Numbered from the stretch's first letter, positions 1 to 8,799 are shown. The stretch is DNA of 64,000 bases from Pseudomonas moorei (GCF_008801475.1 NZ_VZPP01000012.1:124001-188000), one strand, 5' to 3'. Program-made: numbers and translations. The notes: generated by a model from the letters alone, not told the origin.

Positions 1-1336
1 AAACCTCCGGGTAATGCTCGCCCGGTGCCCAGCCCTCGGTGAAACCACCCATGCCCGAACGCGTTGCGTTGACCCGCGCCAGCGGTGTGCCCACGGGCGG
101 CAGGGCGCTCCAGTAGAGCTTGTAGCCGTAGTTCAGTGAATCACCGGGCGCCACCGGTTTTTTCGGGGTCCAGAACGCAACGATGTTGTCGAGGGTCTCG
201 CCGGTCGTAGGGATTTCCAGCAGATCGACGGAGCCTTCGCCCCAGGCGGTGGTCGGTTCGACCCACAGGCTCGGGCGCCGGCTGTACCAGTCGACGGTGT
301 CCTGATAGCTGGCGAACTCGTGATCGGTCTGCACCAGGCCGAAACCTTTCGGGTCCTTGTCGGCGAAGGCATTGAATTGCAGGGTGGCCGGGTTGTTCAG
401 CGGACGGCAGATCCACTCGCCGTTGCCGCGCCACATCGCCAGGCGATCGGAGTCGTGGATCTGCGGGTGAATGGTGTCGCACATCCGGCGTTCGTGGGTG
501 CCGCAGCTGAACATGCTGGTCATCGGCGCAATGCCCAGTTGTTCGATGGCGGTACGTGCGTTGACGTGGGCATCGACTTCCATCACCACGCGCTCGGCCT
601 GGCAGTCGATGTCAAAGCGGTAGGCACCGGTGGCGCTCGGCGAGTCGAGCAGGGCATAGACCACGAAACGGGTGCTGTCCTTGTCCGGCGTCTCGAACCA
701 GAACTTGGTGAAGTCGGGAAACTCTTCACGCTTTTTGGCGTAGGTATCGATCGCCAGGCCGCGGGCCGACAAGCCGTATTGGCCAGTGGCGTCCACCGCG
801 CGGAAGTAACTGGCACCGAGAAACGACACCACGTCGTGCTTGTCCAGCTCCGGCGCCTTGAACAGCTTGAACCCGGAGAAACCCAGATCGCCGGTCAGTT
901 GTTTGGTGTCGACCGTGGTGTTCTCGTAGTTGAACAGCGACGGGCGGAAATGCACTTCACGGGCCATGCGGGTCTTCGGATCGACGCTGTACATGCGCAC
1001 CGGCTGCTTGAATCCCATGCCGACGTGGAAAAACTGCACATCCAGCTGACCGTTCAATTCATTCCACAGCGAATGATTGCCGTCGTAGCGGATCGCGTTG
1101 AAATTCTGCGGGGTCATGGTCGCCAGGGTCGGTGGCAACACTTGCTTGGTGTCCTGATAGCGATTGCTGGCCAGTTGCTTGGCCTGCACTTTCAGCGACT
1201 CGAAATCGAAGGCCTGGGCTTCACCATCGGCAGCCCCGGTGGCAGCCCAGGCGCGGGCGGCGAGCAGGCCGGTGGCCGACAAACCGGTGTAGGCAGCGAT
1301 GGCCATGGAGGCTTTGAGCAAATTCCTGCGGTGCAT
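1..1336 (-). CDS. opgD: Glucan biosynthesis protein D (OpgD/MdoG family), C-terminus outside window
   Basis: Periplasmic protein that tailors osmoregulated periplasmic glucans. The start at 1336 gives an N-terminus with a twin-arginine motif (RRNLLK, residues 3-8), a hydrophobic stretch and an Ala-rich cleavage region ending ARAWA, so export by Tat is expected, as known for OpgD but not OpgG. The following sequence reads as the MdoG-type beta-sandwich: FDFESLKVQAKQLA near residue 43, then YDGNHSLW and FHVGMGF. About 445 residues are visible out of a usual 530-540; the reading frame is open to the window edge, so the rest lies to the left. It has its own upstream intergenic region and no visible opgH partner here. 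OpgG is the alternative, but the Tat signal favours OpgD. Confidence 0.9.
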   Translation of the reverse strand, partial: MHRRNLLKASMAIAAYTGLSATGLLAARAWAATGAADGEAQAFDFESLKVQAKQLASNRYQDTKQVLPPTLATMTPQNFNAIRYDGNHSLWNELNGQLDVQFFHVGMGFKQPVRMYSVDPKTRMAREVHFRPSLFNYENTTVDTKQLTGDLGFSGFKLFKAPELDKHDVVSFLGASYFRAVDATGQYGLSARGLAIDTYAKKREEFPDFTKFWFETPDKDSTRFVVYALLDSPSATGAYRFDIDCQAERVVMEVDAHVNARTAIEQLGIAPMTSMFSCGTHERRMCDTIHPQIHDSDRLAMWRGNGEWICRPLNNPATLQFNAFADKDPKGFGLVQTDHEFASYQDTVDWYSRRPSLWVEPTTAWGEGSVDLLEIPTTGETLDNIVAFWTPKKPVAPGDSLNYGYKLYWSALPPVGTPLARVNATRSGMGGFTEGWAPGEHYPEV

Positions 1337-1750
1337 AAATACAACCTGTCGTGAACAATCCCGCGCCGTTCCTGGCACGTGCTGGATCAGAAATAGGGGT
1401 TCGGACATGCCTTCGGCCAAACGCAACGGACTTTAAACAGATGCCGAATAGCTTAAACCGTTCGATGGCAGAGCAAAATTGATTGATGGCACGACGCTAG
1501 CGCGGCAATGAAACAAGACGTGTCGGTAAAGATTTCCGACAGTGACGTCTGATTTAGAGGGCATTTCTGCTTTTTTCGACTAATTACTCTAAAAAACGCT
1601 TTTCAGCGTCCCGATACTTTCTATTCTGTGGGCATGACCGGTTTATGCCCTTCGGGCCGGTGCGATTCAGTCGGCACAAGAAGGCTGCTGAAAAGGGGTA
1701 GGGCGATGCGGTTTTTGAAGTTTTCTATGACGTAGAGAAGGACATCGTCC
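1337..1750. other. Intergenic region between opgD and a small gene
   Basis: This 414-base gap must hold the divergent control regions of opgD (leftward) and the small gene at 1751 (rightward). An AT-rich patch lies at about 1555-1630, and a GGGCAT...ATGCCC inverted repeat lies at about 1631-1651. I see no further convincing ORF, and I could not place promoters with confidence. Confidence 0.4.
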
Positions 1751-1936
1751 ATGTCGAAAGTACAAGGCATCACCGAAATACTGGGAATCTTTCCGTGCCT
1801 GGGCAGCGGGCGGCGAAGGCGCCGATTGAATTCCGAAGAAATGAAACTGGTGGAGCGCTATCGCGAATTGTCGGAGAGCGACCGGATTGCGATGAGGTAT
1901 CTGGTGGATGCGATGCGCAGTATTTCGAGGTTTTAG
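1751..1936 (+). CDS. Small conserved-looking hypothetical protein (61 aa)
   Basis: I do not recognise a named family. The ATG at 1751 has a good ribosome binding site (AAGGA at 1738-1742, 8 bases upstream). The protein is basic near residues 20-26 (GRRRRRL). Its C-terminal half, LVERYRELSESDRIAMRYLVDAM, is amphipathic and resembles the helical tail found after small DNA-binding domains in pseudomonads, but no complete helix-turn-helix is visible. A strong stem-loop terminator begins 12 bases after the stop codon, which supports a real short transcript. Function unknown. Confidence 0.6.
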   Translation: MSKVQGITEILGIFPCLGSGRRRRRLNSEEMKLVERYRELSESDRIAMRYLVDAMRSISRF

Positions 1937-1947
1937 GTAAGAGAATC

Positions 1948-1977
1948 AAAAGGGCGGACGATGAAGTTCGCCCTTTT
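1948..1977. terminator. Bidirectional intrinsic terminator
   Basis: AAAAGGGCG (1948-1956) and CGCCCTTTT (1969-1977) form a perfect 9-bp stem with a 12-base loop. The A/T ends make it usable on both strands. It sits between the small plus-strand gene ending at 1936 and the small minus-strand ORF ending at 1993, as expected for a shared terminator of convergent genes. Confidence 0.75.
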
Positions 1978-1992
1978 GCCAATCGAATCGAT

Positions 1993-2172
1993 TCAGCGGG
2001 TGCCGGCTATTGGGAACGGTCGTTGCGTTTGCATCAACTCAGGCATGTCCCGCCACTTGATCCAGGCGTGATGTTGGTAATGCAGCAAAGGCACCGAGAT
2101 GCTTGCCCAATTCAAGGCGCTCAGGCTTGGCAGGTTTTCTGGTGACGTGATCTGCGCATTGTTCGACTCCAT
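1993..2172 (-). CDS. Small hypothetical ORF (59 aa) behind a structured leader
   Basis: ATG at 2172 and TGA at 1993 give 59 residues beginning MESNNAQITSPENLPSL and containing HHAWIKWRDMPELM. The composition looks like protein rather than a random frame: Trp, Tyr and His are spread through it and Cys is absent. There is no good Shine-Dalgarno; a CCGCCAC/GTGGCGG hairpin ends 13 bases upstream of the start, so translation may be controlled or coupled. The bidirectional terminator at 1948-1977 lies just past the stop. Overlapping frames on the same strand (2039-2245 and 2191-2406) could instead be the translated ones. Function unknown. Confidence 0.45.
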   Translation of the reverse strand: MESNNAQITSPENLPSLSALNWASISVPLLHYQHHAWIKWRDMPELMQTQRPFPIAGTR

Positions 2173-2480
2173 ATTGAAAAAGAGCCGCCACTAATCCTTC
2201 GACAGATTGGGGTGGCGGACCGTGCGGCGTTCGAAGTCGGAACATTCTCGATCAACATGGAAGCTGAGAGGCCCGCGCCACACGGCCCGCCATAACACGA
2301 AACTGAAAGGCAAAAAAATGCCCCAGCTTGTATGGGGGCGCGGATGCGCCATGTTGATATGTTCCGGCTTCGACTCCGGGTCGCTGATTGTGCAGCGACG
2401 GGACAAAGCCTATCGGTCAGGCGCTCGCGGCGCCAAGTCTACTCTGGCGACGCGTGATGTAGGAATCGCGGGTTTTTTCG
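2173..2480 (-). promoter_or_regulatory. Structured leader upstream of the 59-aa ORF
   Basis: Read on the minus strand this segment holds, in order, a possible promoter (TTGGCG, 18-base spacer, TAGGCT), a perfect 7-bp hairpin (2380-2399), a GCCCC/GGGGC stem followed by seven T (2312-2339) that looks like an intrinsic attenuator, and a CCGCCAC/GTGGCGG stem (2185-2218) next to the start codon at 2172. Two other short frames overlap it. The arrangement recalls attenuated leaders of phage and satellite-phage remnants; that link is inference. Confidence 0.4.
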
Positions 2481-2543
2481 GAAGGTCGCATCTGTAGGTT
2501 TTTTCTGTGCGGGCATCTGCAGAAGTGACATGCCTGTAACAGC

Positions 2544-2569
2544 AAAACCGCCTCCAAGGGCGGTTTTTT
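2544..2569. terminator. Intrinsic terminator downstream of the APC permease
   Basis: AAAACCGCC (2544-2552) pairs with GGCGGTTTT (2559-2567) around a 6-base loop, with further T on the plus strand and TTTT on the minus strand. It lies about 100 bases past the permease stop codon at 2666 and is the likely end of that minus-strand transcript. Confidence 0.7.
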
Positions 2570-2665
2570 GTCCATCGAAACGCTCATCCAGCCACAACCG
2601 CTTTAGCCACTCGAACCCCACCCGCATCACTGCGGGCAGGGTCTTCGATCAAGGGGCAAATACCG

Positions 2666-4150
2666 TTACCGGCTCACCTTCCAGGCATCCCCGGCAGGCG
2701 CGGTACCGTGGTCGTACGGCTTGGCGATCCACATGTACAGCAGGCCCAGGCCAATGACGATGGCGGTGCTCAGGACCATGGCGTAGTTGATGTACCACGC
2801 AGCGTCCGGGGTACGTGGCCAGGCCATGTTGACGATGGCGCCCAGGCCATAGGCCAGTGCTCCGATGTTCACCAGCCAGCCCCAGGCACCGAGGGTGAAT
2901 TTGCCGCTCGGTTTCCAGCCTTTGAGTCGGGCAAACAGCGCGGCGAGCACGATCATCTGGAACGCCAGGTAGATGCCGATGGCGGCGAAGCTGACGATGG
3001 TGGCCACGGCATCCTGCAGGAAGAAGCCGAGAATGATGATGAGGGCCGGCAGGACACCGGACACGAACAGCGCAGAAACCGGAACTTGAGTCGTAGGAGA
3101 AATCTTCTTCAGCAGTCGGCTGCCGATCACCATCTCATCACGCGCGTAGGAATACAGCAGTCGGCTCGCCGCCGCTTGCAGGCTGATGACGCAGGAGATG
3201 AAGGAAATCATGACCACGCCCATCACCACTTTCGAACCCACCGGGCCGAAGGCGTTGTTGAGGATGGTGGTGACCGGGTCCTTGTCGGTACCGTTGATCA
3301 CTGCTTGCACGTCCGGCACGGCGAGGATCAGCGCCAGGCAGGCGAACATCGCCGCGATGCCGCCGATGTAGATCGTCATGCGCATGGCTACCGGGATTTT
3401 TGCGCTCGGGTTCGGCGTTTCTTCGGCGACGTCGCCGCAGGCCTCGAAGCCGTAGTACAGGAACATCCCTGCCAGCGAGGCGGTGAGGAAGGCCGGCAGG
3501 TACGAGCCGTCGACGCTGATGTCGAAGGTGTTGAGCAGCACGCTGAGCGGCTGATGACGTTCGAAAACCAACAGGTAGACACCGACGATCACCGCGCCGA
3601 TCAGCTCGCAGAGGAAGCCGAACATGGCAATGCGCGCCAGCACTTTGGTGCCGCTGAGGTTGATCAGCGTGGCGAACAGTGTGAGGAACAGGGCGATGAC
3701 GATGTTGGTGTTGTTGTTCGGTTCAAAACCCATCATGGCGGCGAGGTAAGGACCTGCACCCACGGCAACGGCAGCGATGGTCACGCACAGGGCGATGGAG
3801 TAGATCCAGCCGACCATCCACGCCCAGCGTTTGCCCACCAAGCGACGGGCCCATGGGTACACCCCACCGGAAATCGGGAACTGCGACACCACTTCGCCGA
3901 AGATCAGGCACACCAGCAGTTGGCCGCAACCGACCAGCAGGTAAGCCCAGAACATCGGTGGCCCGCCAGCAGCGAGGCACAGGCCGAAGAGGGTATAAAC
4001 CCCTACGACCGGGGACAGATAAGTGAAGCCCAGGGCGAAGTTTTCCCACAGGCTCATGCTGCGATTGAAATTGGACGTATAACCCAGTTTACGTAGCTGC
4101 TCGGCGTCGCTATCGACAACGCCGGCAGAGAGTTCGGGTGTTGCACTCAT
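2666..4150 (-). CDS. APC-family amino acid/amine permease
   Basis: Inner-membrane secondary transporter of the amino acid-polyamine-organocation superfamily, 494 residues with about 12 hydrophobic segments. A soluble N-terminus (residues 1-35) leads into the conserved first helix region, LGFTYLSPVVGVYTLFG; a GGVYPWARRLVG segment near residue 95 and a YGFEACGDVAEETPNPSAKIP loop near residue 235 are typical of the GABA/choline-like branch. The start has GGAG 9 bases upstream. It is the last gene of the minus-strand amine block, separated from the dehydrogenase by 230 bases containing a REP pair, so it may have its own promoter. GABA, polyamine or a related amine are plausible substrates; the sequence alone cannot decide. 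Confidence 0.85.
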   Translation of the reverse strand: MSATPELSAGVVDSDAEQLRKLGYTSNFNRSMSLWENFALGFTYLSPVVGVYTLFGLCLAAGGPPMFWAYLLVGCGQLLVCLIFGEVVSQFPISGGVYPWARRLVGKRWAWMVGWIYSIALCVTIAAVAVGAGPYLAAMMGFEPNNNTNIVIALFLTLFATLINLSGTKVLARIAMFGFLCELIGAVIVGVYLLVFERHQPLSVLLNTFDISVDGSYLPAFLTASLAGMFLYYGFEACGDVAEETPNPSAKIPVAMRMTIYIGGIAAMFACLALILAVPDVQAVINGTDKDPVTTILNNAFGPVGSKVVMGVVMISFISCVISLQAAASRLLYSYARDEMVIGSRLLKKISPTTQVPVSALFVSGVLPALIIILGFFLQDAVATIVSFAAIGIYLAFQMIVLAALFARLKGWKPSGKFTLGAWGWLVNIGALAYGLGAIVNMAWPRTPDAAWYINYAMVLSTAIVIGLGLLYMWIAKPYDHGTAPAGDAWKVSR

Positions 4151-4304
4151 AGTGGTTGCTCCGGAAAATCGGCAGATTTCGGATGTCCGAAACCGTGGCA
4201 GAGCCTTGGCGGCGCTGCCCGGATCGGTGGTTATTGTTTTGGCTTCTTTGGTTGGAACCTGGTGGTGCGTACTGCCGGTTTCTGCCTTGAAACCGAGGTG
4301 ACAC

Positions 4305-4370
4305 CATCGCTGGCAAGCCAGCTCCCACAGGGATTGCGGAGATCATGTGGGAGCTGGCTTGCCAGCGATG
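4305..4370. repeat. Inverted REP pair (CTGGCAAGCCAG type)
   Basis: Two 25-base arms, each carrying the palindrome CTGGCAAGCCAG or its reverse and a CCCACA/TGTGGG end, face each other across 16 bases. The arms are at 4305-4329 and 4346-4370. Confidence 0.85.
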
Positions 4371-4380
4371 CTTTTGTTTT

Positions 4381-5805
4381 TTAATGCTTGAACATCACAT
4401 GCCGCACGACGGTGTAATCCTCCAGGCCATACATGGACATGTCCTTGCCGTAGCCGGAGAGTTTCTGACCGCCGTGAGGCATTTCACTGACCAGCATGAA
4501 GTGGGTGTTCACCCAGGTGCAGCCGTACTGCAAGCGCGCCGACAGGCGATGGGCACGACCGACGTCGGCGGTCCACACCGACGAGGCCAGGCCGTAGTCC
4601 GAATCGTTGGCCCAGCCCAATACCTGCGCTTCATCGGTGAATTTGGTCACCGACACCACCGGCCCGAACACTTCGCGACGGACGATTTCGTCGTCCTGCT
4701 GGGCATCGGCCAGCACCGTCGGTTCGAAGAAGAAACCGTTGCCTTCCACCGCTTTGCCGCCGGTGATCAACCGGATGTGCGGTTGCGCCACGGCGCGCTC
4801 GACGAACCCGGCCACGCGGTCGCGATGTTGCGCGGTGATCAGTGGGCCGAGCTCGGTCGACGGGTCGTCCTGCAAGCCGTACTTGATGCTGCTGACGGCC
4901 GCGCCGAGTTTCTCGACGAACTTGTCGTAGATGCCTTCCTGCGCGTAGATGCGGCAGGCAGCAGTGCAGTCCTGCCCGGCGTTGTAGAAGCCGAAGGTAC
5001 GAATGCCTTCCACGGCGGCGTCGATATCGGCGTCGTCGAAGATGATCACCGGGGCCTTGCCGCCCAGTTCCATGTGCATGCGTTTGACGCTGTCGGCGGT
5101 GCTGGAAATGATGTTCGAACCGGTGGCGATCGAACCGGTCAGCGACACCATGCGCACTTTCGGATGGGTGACCAGCGGGCTACCCACGGTAGGGCCACGG
5201 CCGAACACCAGATTGAGCACGCCGGCCGGGAAAATTTCCGACGCCAGTTGTGCCAGGCGCAGTGCGGTCAGCGGCGTTTGTTCCGACGGCTTGAGCACCA
5301 CGGTATTACCGGCGGCGAGGGCCGGGGCGATTTTCCAGGCGACCATCATCAGCGGGTAGTTCCACGGCGCGATGGAGGCAATCACGCCCACCGGGTCGCG
5401 GCGGATCATCGAGGTGTGGCCCGGCAGGTATTCACCCCCGGCCGAACCGCTCATGCAGCGGCTGGCACCGGCGAAGAAACGGAACACGTCGGCAATCGCC
5501 GGGATCTCGTCGTTCAGTGCTGCGCTGTAGGGTTTGCCGCAGTTGTCCGATTCCAGTTTGGCCAGCTCTTCGCCATGGGCTTCGATGGCGTCGGCCAGTT
5601 TGAGCAGCAGCAGCGAGCGTTCTTTCGGCGGGGTGTGTGACCAGCTGTCAAACGCGGCATCGGCGGCGCGCACGGCAGCATCGACCTGGACTTCGCTGGC
5701 TTCGTTGATTTCCACCAGCACGCGGCCCAGCGCCGGGTTGAACACGGGTTGGGCAGGGCCTTCGCCATTGACGAGCTGGCCGTTGATCAAGAGTTGGGTT
5801 TGCAT
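4381..5805 (-). CDS. Gamma-aminobutyraldehyde dehydrogenase (PatD/YdcW-like), copy 2
   Basis: NAD-dependent aldehyde dehydrogenase expected to oxidise 4-aminobutanal to GABA in putrescine breakdown. At 474 residues it is full length. It shows the oxyanion Asn in APWNYP (N149), the general-base Glu in MELGGKAP (E246), and the catalytic Cys in NAGQDC (C280); the PWNYP and GQDCTA contexts are typical of the PatD/YdcW subgroup. AGGAG lies 6 bases before the ATG at 5805. It follows the ABC permease by 87 bases, an interval with a hairpin. A close paralogue sits at 10147-11634, at the other end of the transporter genes. Other amino-aldehydes, such as betaine aldehyde or 3-aminopropanal, remain possible. 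Confidence 0.88.
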   Translation of the reverse strand: MQTQLLINGQLVNGEGPAQPVFNPALGRVLVEINEASEVQVDAAVRAADAAFDSWSHTPPKERSLLLLKLADAIEAHGEELAKLESDNCGKPYSAALNDEIPAIADVFRFFAGASRCMSGSAGGEYLPGHTSMIRRDPVGVIASIAPWNYPLMMVAWKIAPALAAGNTVVLKPSEQTPLTALRLAQLASEIFPAGVLNLVFGRGPTVGSPLVTHPKVRMVSLTGSIATGSNIISSTADSVKRMHMELGGKAPVIIFDDADIDAAVEGIRTFGFYNAGQDCTAACRIYAQEGIYDKFVEKLGAAVSSIKYGLQDDPSTELGPLITAQHRDRVAGFVERAVAQPHIRLITGGKAVEGNGFFFEPTVLADAQQDDEIVRREVFGPVVSVTKFTDEAQVLGWANDSDYGLASSVWTADVGRAHRLSARLQYGCTWVNTHFMLVSEMPHGGQKLSGYGKDMSMYGLEDYTVVRHVMFKH

Positions 5806-5840
5806 GTTCTTCTCCTCTTCGAATCCATTGTTTTGTTCTG

Positions 5841-5872
5841 TGGAACCCGGCTCCCACAGGAGCCGGTTTCCA
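5841..5872. repeat. Hairpin between ABC permease and dehydrogenase copy 2
   Basis: A 14-bp stem with one mismatch (arms 5841-5854 and 5859-5872, loop CACA) lies in the 87-base gap. It has no T-run, so it may tune expression of the downstream gene or protect mRNA ends rather than terminate. Its sequence resembles a half-length relative of the REP arms elsewhere in the window. Confidence 0.55.
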
Positions 5873-5892
5873 CATCGGGAATTGGGTTTCGG

Positions 5893-6702
5893 TTATTTGC
5901 CGCCACTGCCCGCAACGCTTTCACCGCCACGGGTCAGGTAATAAGCGCCGAGGATCGGCAGCATGGTCACCATCATCACCAGCATCGCGACGACGTTGGT
6001 TACCGGCACGTCCCGTGGGCGGCTCAGCTGATTGAGCAGCCACAGCGGCAGGGTGCGTTCATGACCGGCGGTGAAGGTGGTCACGATGATTTCGTCGAAC
6101 GACAGCGCGAAAGCGAGCATGCCGCCGGCCAGCAGCGCCGAGCCGAGGTTCGGCAGGACGATGTAGCGGAAGGTCTGCCAGCCGTCGGCGCCGAGGTCCA
6201 TCGAGGCCTCGATCAAACTGTGCGAGGTGCGGCGCAAGCGGGCGATGACGTTGTTGTAGACGATCACCACACAGAAGGTCGCGTGACCGACGATGATGGT
6301 GAACATTCCCGGCTCGATGCCCAGCGTCTTGAAGGTCGCCAGCAGCGCGATACCGGTGATGATCCCTGGCAGGGCGATCGGCAGGATCAGCATCAGCGAG
6401 ATGCCTTGCTTGCCGAAGAAGTCCCGGCGGTACAGCGCCGCCGATGCCAGCGTGCCAAGGACCAGGGCGATCAGCGTGGCAATCGAGGCAATCTGCAGCG
6501 ACAGCTTGATCGCTTCCAGCACGTCAGGCCGCGAGAACGCTACGCCTATCCACTTCAGGGTGAAGCCCTTGGGCGGAAAGCTGAACGCCGCGTCTTCGGT
6601 GTTGAAGGCGTACATGAAGATGATCAGGATCGGGAAGTGCAAGAACACCAACCCGCCCCAGGCCGCGATTTTCAGACCGATTGAAGCCTTTTCAGAGTGC
6701 AT
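5893..6702 (-). CDS. Putrescine-type ABC transporter permease 2 (YdcV/PotC-like)
   Basis: Inner-membrane permease subunit of an importer, 269 residues with six hydrophobic segments. The cytoplasmic coupling loop (EAA-type) reads EASMDLGADGWQTFRYIVLPNLGSALLAG near residue 175, the ATPase contact seen in the PotBC/YdcUV family. Its ATG at 6702 overlaps the end of the upstream permease gene by 11 bases, so the two are translationally coupled. It pairs with the permease at 6692-7639, the ATPase at 7641-8678 and the binding protein at 8911-10062. Confidence 0.88.
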   Translation of the reverse strand: MHSEKASIGLKIAAWGGLVFLHFPILIIFMYAFNTEDAAFSFPPKGFTLKWIGVAFSRPDVLEAIKLSLQIASIATLIALVLGTLASAALYRRDFFGKQGISLMLILPIALPGIITGIALLATFKTLGIEPGMFTIIVGHATFCVVIVYNNVIARLRRTSHSLIEASMDLGADGWQTFRYIVLPNLGSALLAGGMLAFALSFDEIIVTTFTAGHERTLPLWLLNQLSRPRDVPVTNVVAMLVMMVTMLPILGAYYLTRGGESVAGSGGK

Positions 6703-7639
6703 CGAAGGCCCCCAGGCGTTTGACGATGGACAGGTAAATGGCGATCAGCACGATCGGCACCAGGGTGAAGGCAGCGGCCATCGGCATGTTGCCGATCGCG
6801 CCTTGTTGGGCGTACACCATGCTGCCGACGAAGTAACCCGGCGGACCGATCAGTTGCGGCACGATGAAGTCGCCGAGGGTCAGCGAGAACGTGAAGATCG
6901 AACCGGCGGCAATGCCCGGAATCGACAGCGGCAGAATCACTTGCATGAACGTCTGGCGTGGTTTGGCGCCGAGGTCGGCGGACGCTTGCAATAACGACGG
7001 CGGCAGGCGTTCCAGCGAAGCCTGGATCGGCAGGATCATGAACGGCAGCCAGATATAGACAAACACCATGAAGCGCCCCAGGTGCGAAGTCGACAAGGTG
7101 CTGCCGCCCACGCCGGGAATCCCCAGCACCAACTGCAACAGCGGTTCCAGGCCCAGGTGCTGCACGAACCACTGCGCCACGCCGCCCTTGGCCAGCAGCA
7201 AGGTCCAGGCATAGGCCTTGACGATGTAACTGGCCCACATCGGCATCATCACCGCGATGTAGAAAAACGCCTTGGTCTTGCCAGTGGTGTAGCGCGCCAT
7301 GTAGTAGGCGATCGGAAACGCAACGATGGCGCTGGCGATCGAGACCACGATGGCCATGCTCAGGGTGCGCAGGATGATGTCGAAGTTCGATGGCTGGAAC
7401 AGCGCGGCGAAGTTCGCCAGGGTCAGTTCCGGCGTGACCGCCATGGTGAAGTCATCGAAAGTGTAGAAACCCTGCCACAACAAGGTCAGCAACGAGCCCA
7501 GGTAGATCGCGCCGAACCACAGCAGCGGCGGCACCAGCAATAGCGACAGGTACAGGTTTGGCCGGCGATACAGCAGATTGGAAAACCTGTGCAACGGCGA
7601 GCCGCCCGACCGGGTTTGAGAGAGTGCCACGGTGTTCAT
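6692..7639 (-). CDS. Putrescine-type ABC transporter permease 1 (YdcU/PotB-like)
   Basis: Inner-membrane permease, 315 residues from the ATG at 7639. I chose this start because the ATPase gene ends at 7641, one base away, and the longer frame to 7738 would run inside it. A cytoplasmic N-terminus of about 40 residues is followed by six hydrophobic segments; the coupling loop near residue 215 reads QASADLGAKPRQTFMQVILPLSIPG, typical of PotB/YdcU permeases. It should form the heterodimeric channel with the following gene, which it overlaps by 11 bases. Confidence 0.88.
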   Translation of the reverse strand: MNTVALSQTRSGGSPLHRFSNLLYRRPNLYLSLLLVPPLLWFGAIYLGSLLTLLWQGFYTFDDFTMAVTPELTLANFAALFQPSNFDIILRTLSMAIVVSIASAIVAFPIAYYMARYTTGKTKAFFYIAVMMPMWASYIVKAYAWTLLLAKGGVAQWFVQHLGLEPLLQLVLGIPGVGGSTLSTSHLGRFMVFVYIWLPFMILPIQASLERLPPSLLQASADLGAKPRQTFMQVILPLSIPGIAAGSIFTFSLTLGDFIVPQLIGPPGYFVGSMVYAQQGAIGNMPMAAAFTLVPIVLIAIYLSIVKRLGAFDAL

Positions 7640-7640
7640 G

Positions 7641-8678
7641 TCACACCCCGCCTGCAACGGTGTCGAACAGCGGCACCATGGCTTCGCGAGCCCAGCGTGC
7701 GCTGATGCGTTGCCCGGTCTGGTGCTGGGCGCTGACATCCAGCCACTGGTTGTTGGCCTGGCTGATGTTCAGGGTCTGGCCGTTTTCCAGCTTCAGTTCA
7801 TAGCGGGTGGCACTGCCCTGGTACTGGATGTCGTACAGCAAGCCGCTGACTTCAATTTCGTGTGCGGCCAGCGGGCCTTCGGCGAAACGCACGTGTTCCG
7901 GGCGAATCGAAAACGGCTGTGGATTGCCGCTCAGCTGTTTCGCCAGGTCGCCGCGAATCACGTTGGAGGTGCCGACGAATTCGGCGACAAAGGTGGTCGC
8001 CGGTTTCATGTAGAGATTGCGCGGGCTGTCGACTTGTTCGATGCGTCCCTTATTGAACACGGCCACGCGATCGGACATGGACAGCGCTTCGGTCTGGTCG
8101 TGGGTGACGAAGATGAAGGTAATGCCGAGCTGGCGTTGCAGCTTCTTCAGCTCGCCCTGCATTTGCTCGCGCAGTTTCAGGTCCAGCGCGCCGAGGGGTT
8201 CGTCGAGCAGCAGCACGCGCGGACGATTGACCAGGGCGCGGGCCAGGGCCACGCGTTGGCGCTGGCCGCCGGAGAGTTGCACCGGCTTGCGCTCCCCGTA
8301 ACCGCCGAGGGCGACCATGTCGAGGGCTTCTTCGGCGCGTTTGAGGCGTTCGGTCTTGCCGACGCCTTTGACTTTCAGGCCGTAGGCGACGTTGTCGAGA
8401 ACGTTCATGTGCGGAAACAGCGCGTAATCCTGGAACACGGTGTTCACGTCGCGCTGGTACGGCGGAAGCCCGGCGGCTTCCTCGCCATGAATCCGGATAG
8501 AGCCCGCGCTCGGTTGTTCGAAACCGGCGATCAGGCGCAAACAGGTGGTTTTGCCCGAGCCGGAAGGCCCCAGCATGGAGAAAAACTCGCCGTCCTGGAT
8601 GTCGATGGAAACCCGGTCAACGGCTTTCACTTCGCCGAACTGACGGGAAACGTTGGTGAACTGGACTGCAAGCGTCAT
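7641..8678 (-). CDS. Spermidine/putrescine-type ABC transporter ATPase (YdcT/PotA-like)
   Basis: Cytoplasmic ATP-binding subunit, 345 residues. Walker A GPSGSGKT at 37-44, Q-loop FQDYALFPH near 82-90, signature LSGGQ at 135-139, Walker B VLLLDE at 155-160 and switch His in FVTHDQTEA are all present. A C-terminal regulatory TOBE-type domain follows (residues 240-340). The start at 8678 has GGAG 9 bases upstream; the longer frame from 8753 adds unrelated sequence. It is followed one base later by the permease gene. Confidence 0.92.
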   Translation of the reverse strand: MTLAVQFTNVSRQFGEVKAVDRVSIDIQDGEFFSMLGPSGSGKTTCLRLIAGFEQPSAGSIRIHGEEAAGLPPYQRDVNTVFQDYALFPHMNVLDNVAYGLKVKGVGKTERLKRAEEALDMVALGGYGERKPVQLSGGQRQRVALARALVNRPRVLLLDEPLGALDLKLREQMQGELKKLQRQLGITFIFVTHDQTEALSMSDRVAVFNKGRIEQVDSPRNLYMKPATTFVAEFVGTSNVIRGDLAKQLSGNPQPFSIRPEHVRFAEGPLAAHEIEVSGLLYDIQYQGSATRYELKLENGQTLNISQANNQWLDVSAQHQTGQRISARWAREAMVPLFDTVAGGV

Positions 8679-8799
8679 GGTGCGGTGCTCCAAAAAGGCG
8701 AGGGCCGTCGCAGCGGCCCTGCCTGGACTTCTGAATAAACGAGTAACGGTCAACTACAGCCGGCTGCCTTGCTCGGCAGTGGCAACAGAGGTAATCAAC

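Noticed and set aside
320..1354. 344-codon plus-strand frame opposite opgD
   Set aside because: The minus strand encodes OpgD with a Tat signal; this frame is an antisense artefact.
1795..2145. 116-codon plus-strand frame across the small-gene terminator
   Set aside because: It overlaps the 61-aa gene in another frame and reads through the terminator stem.
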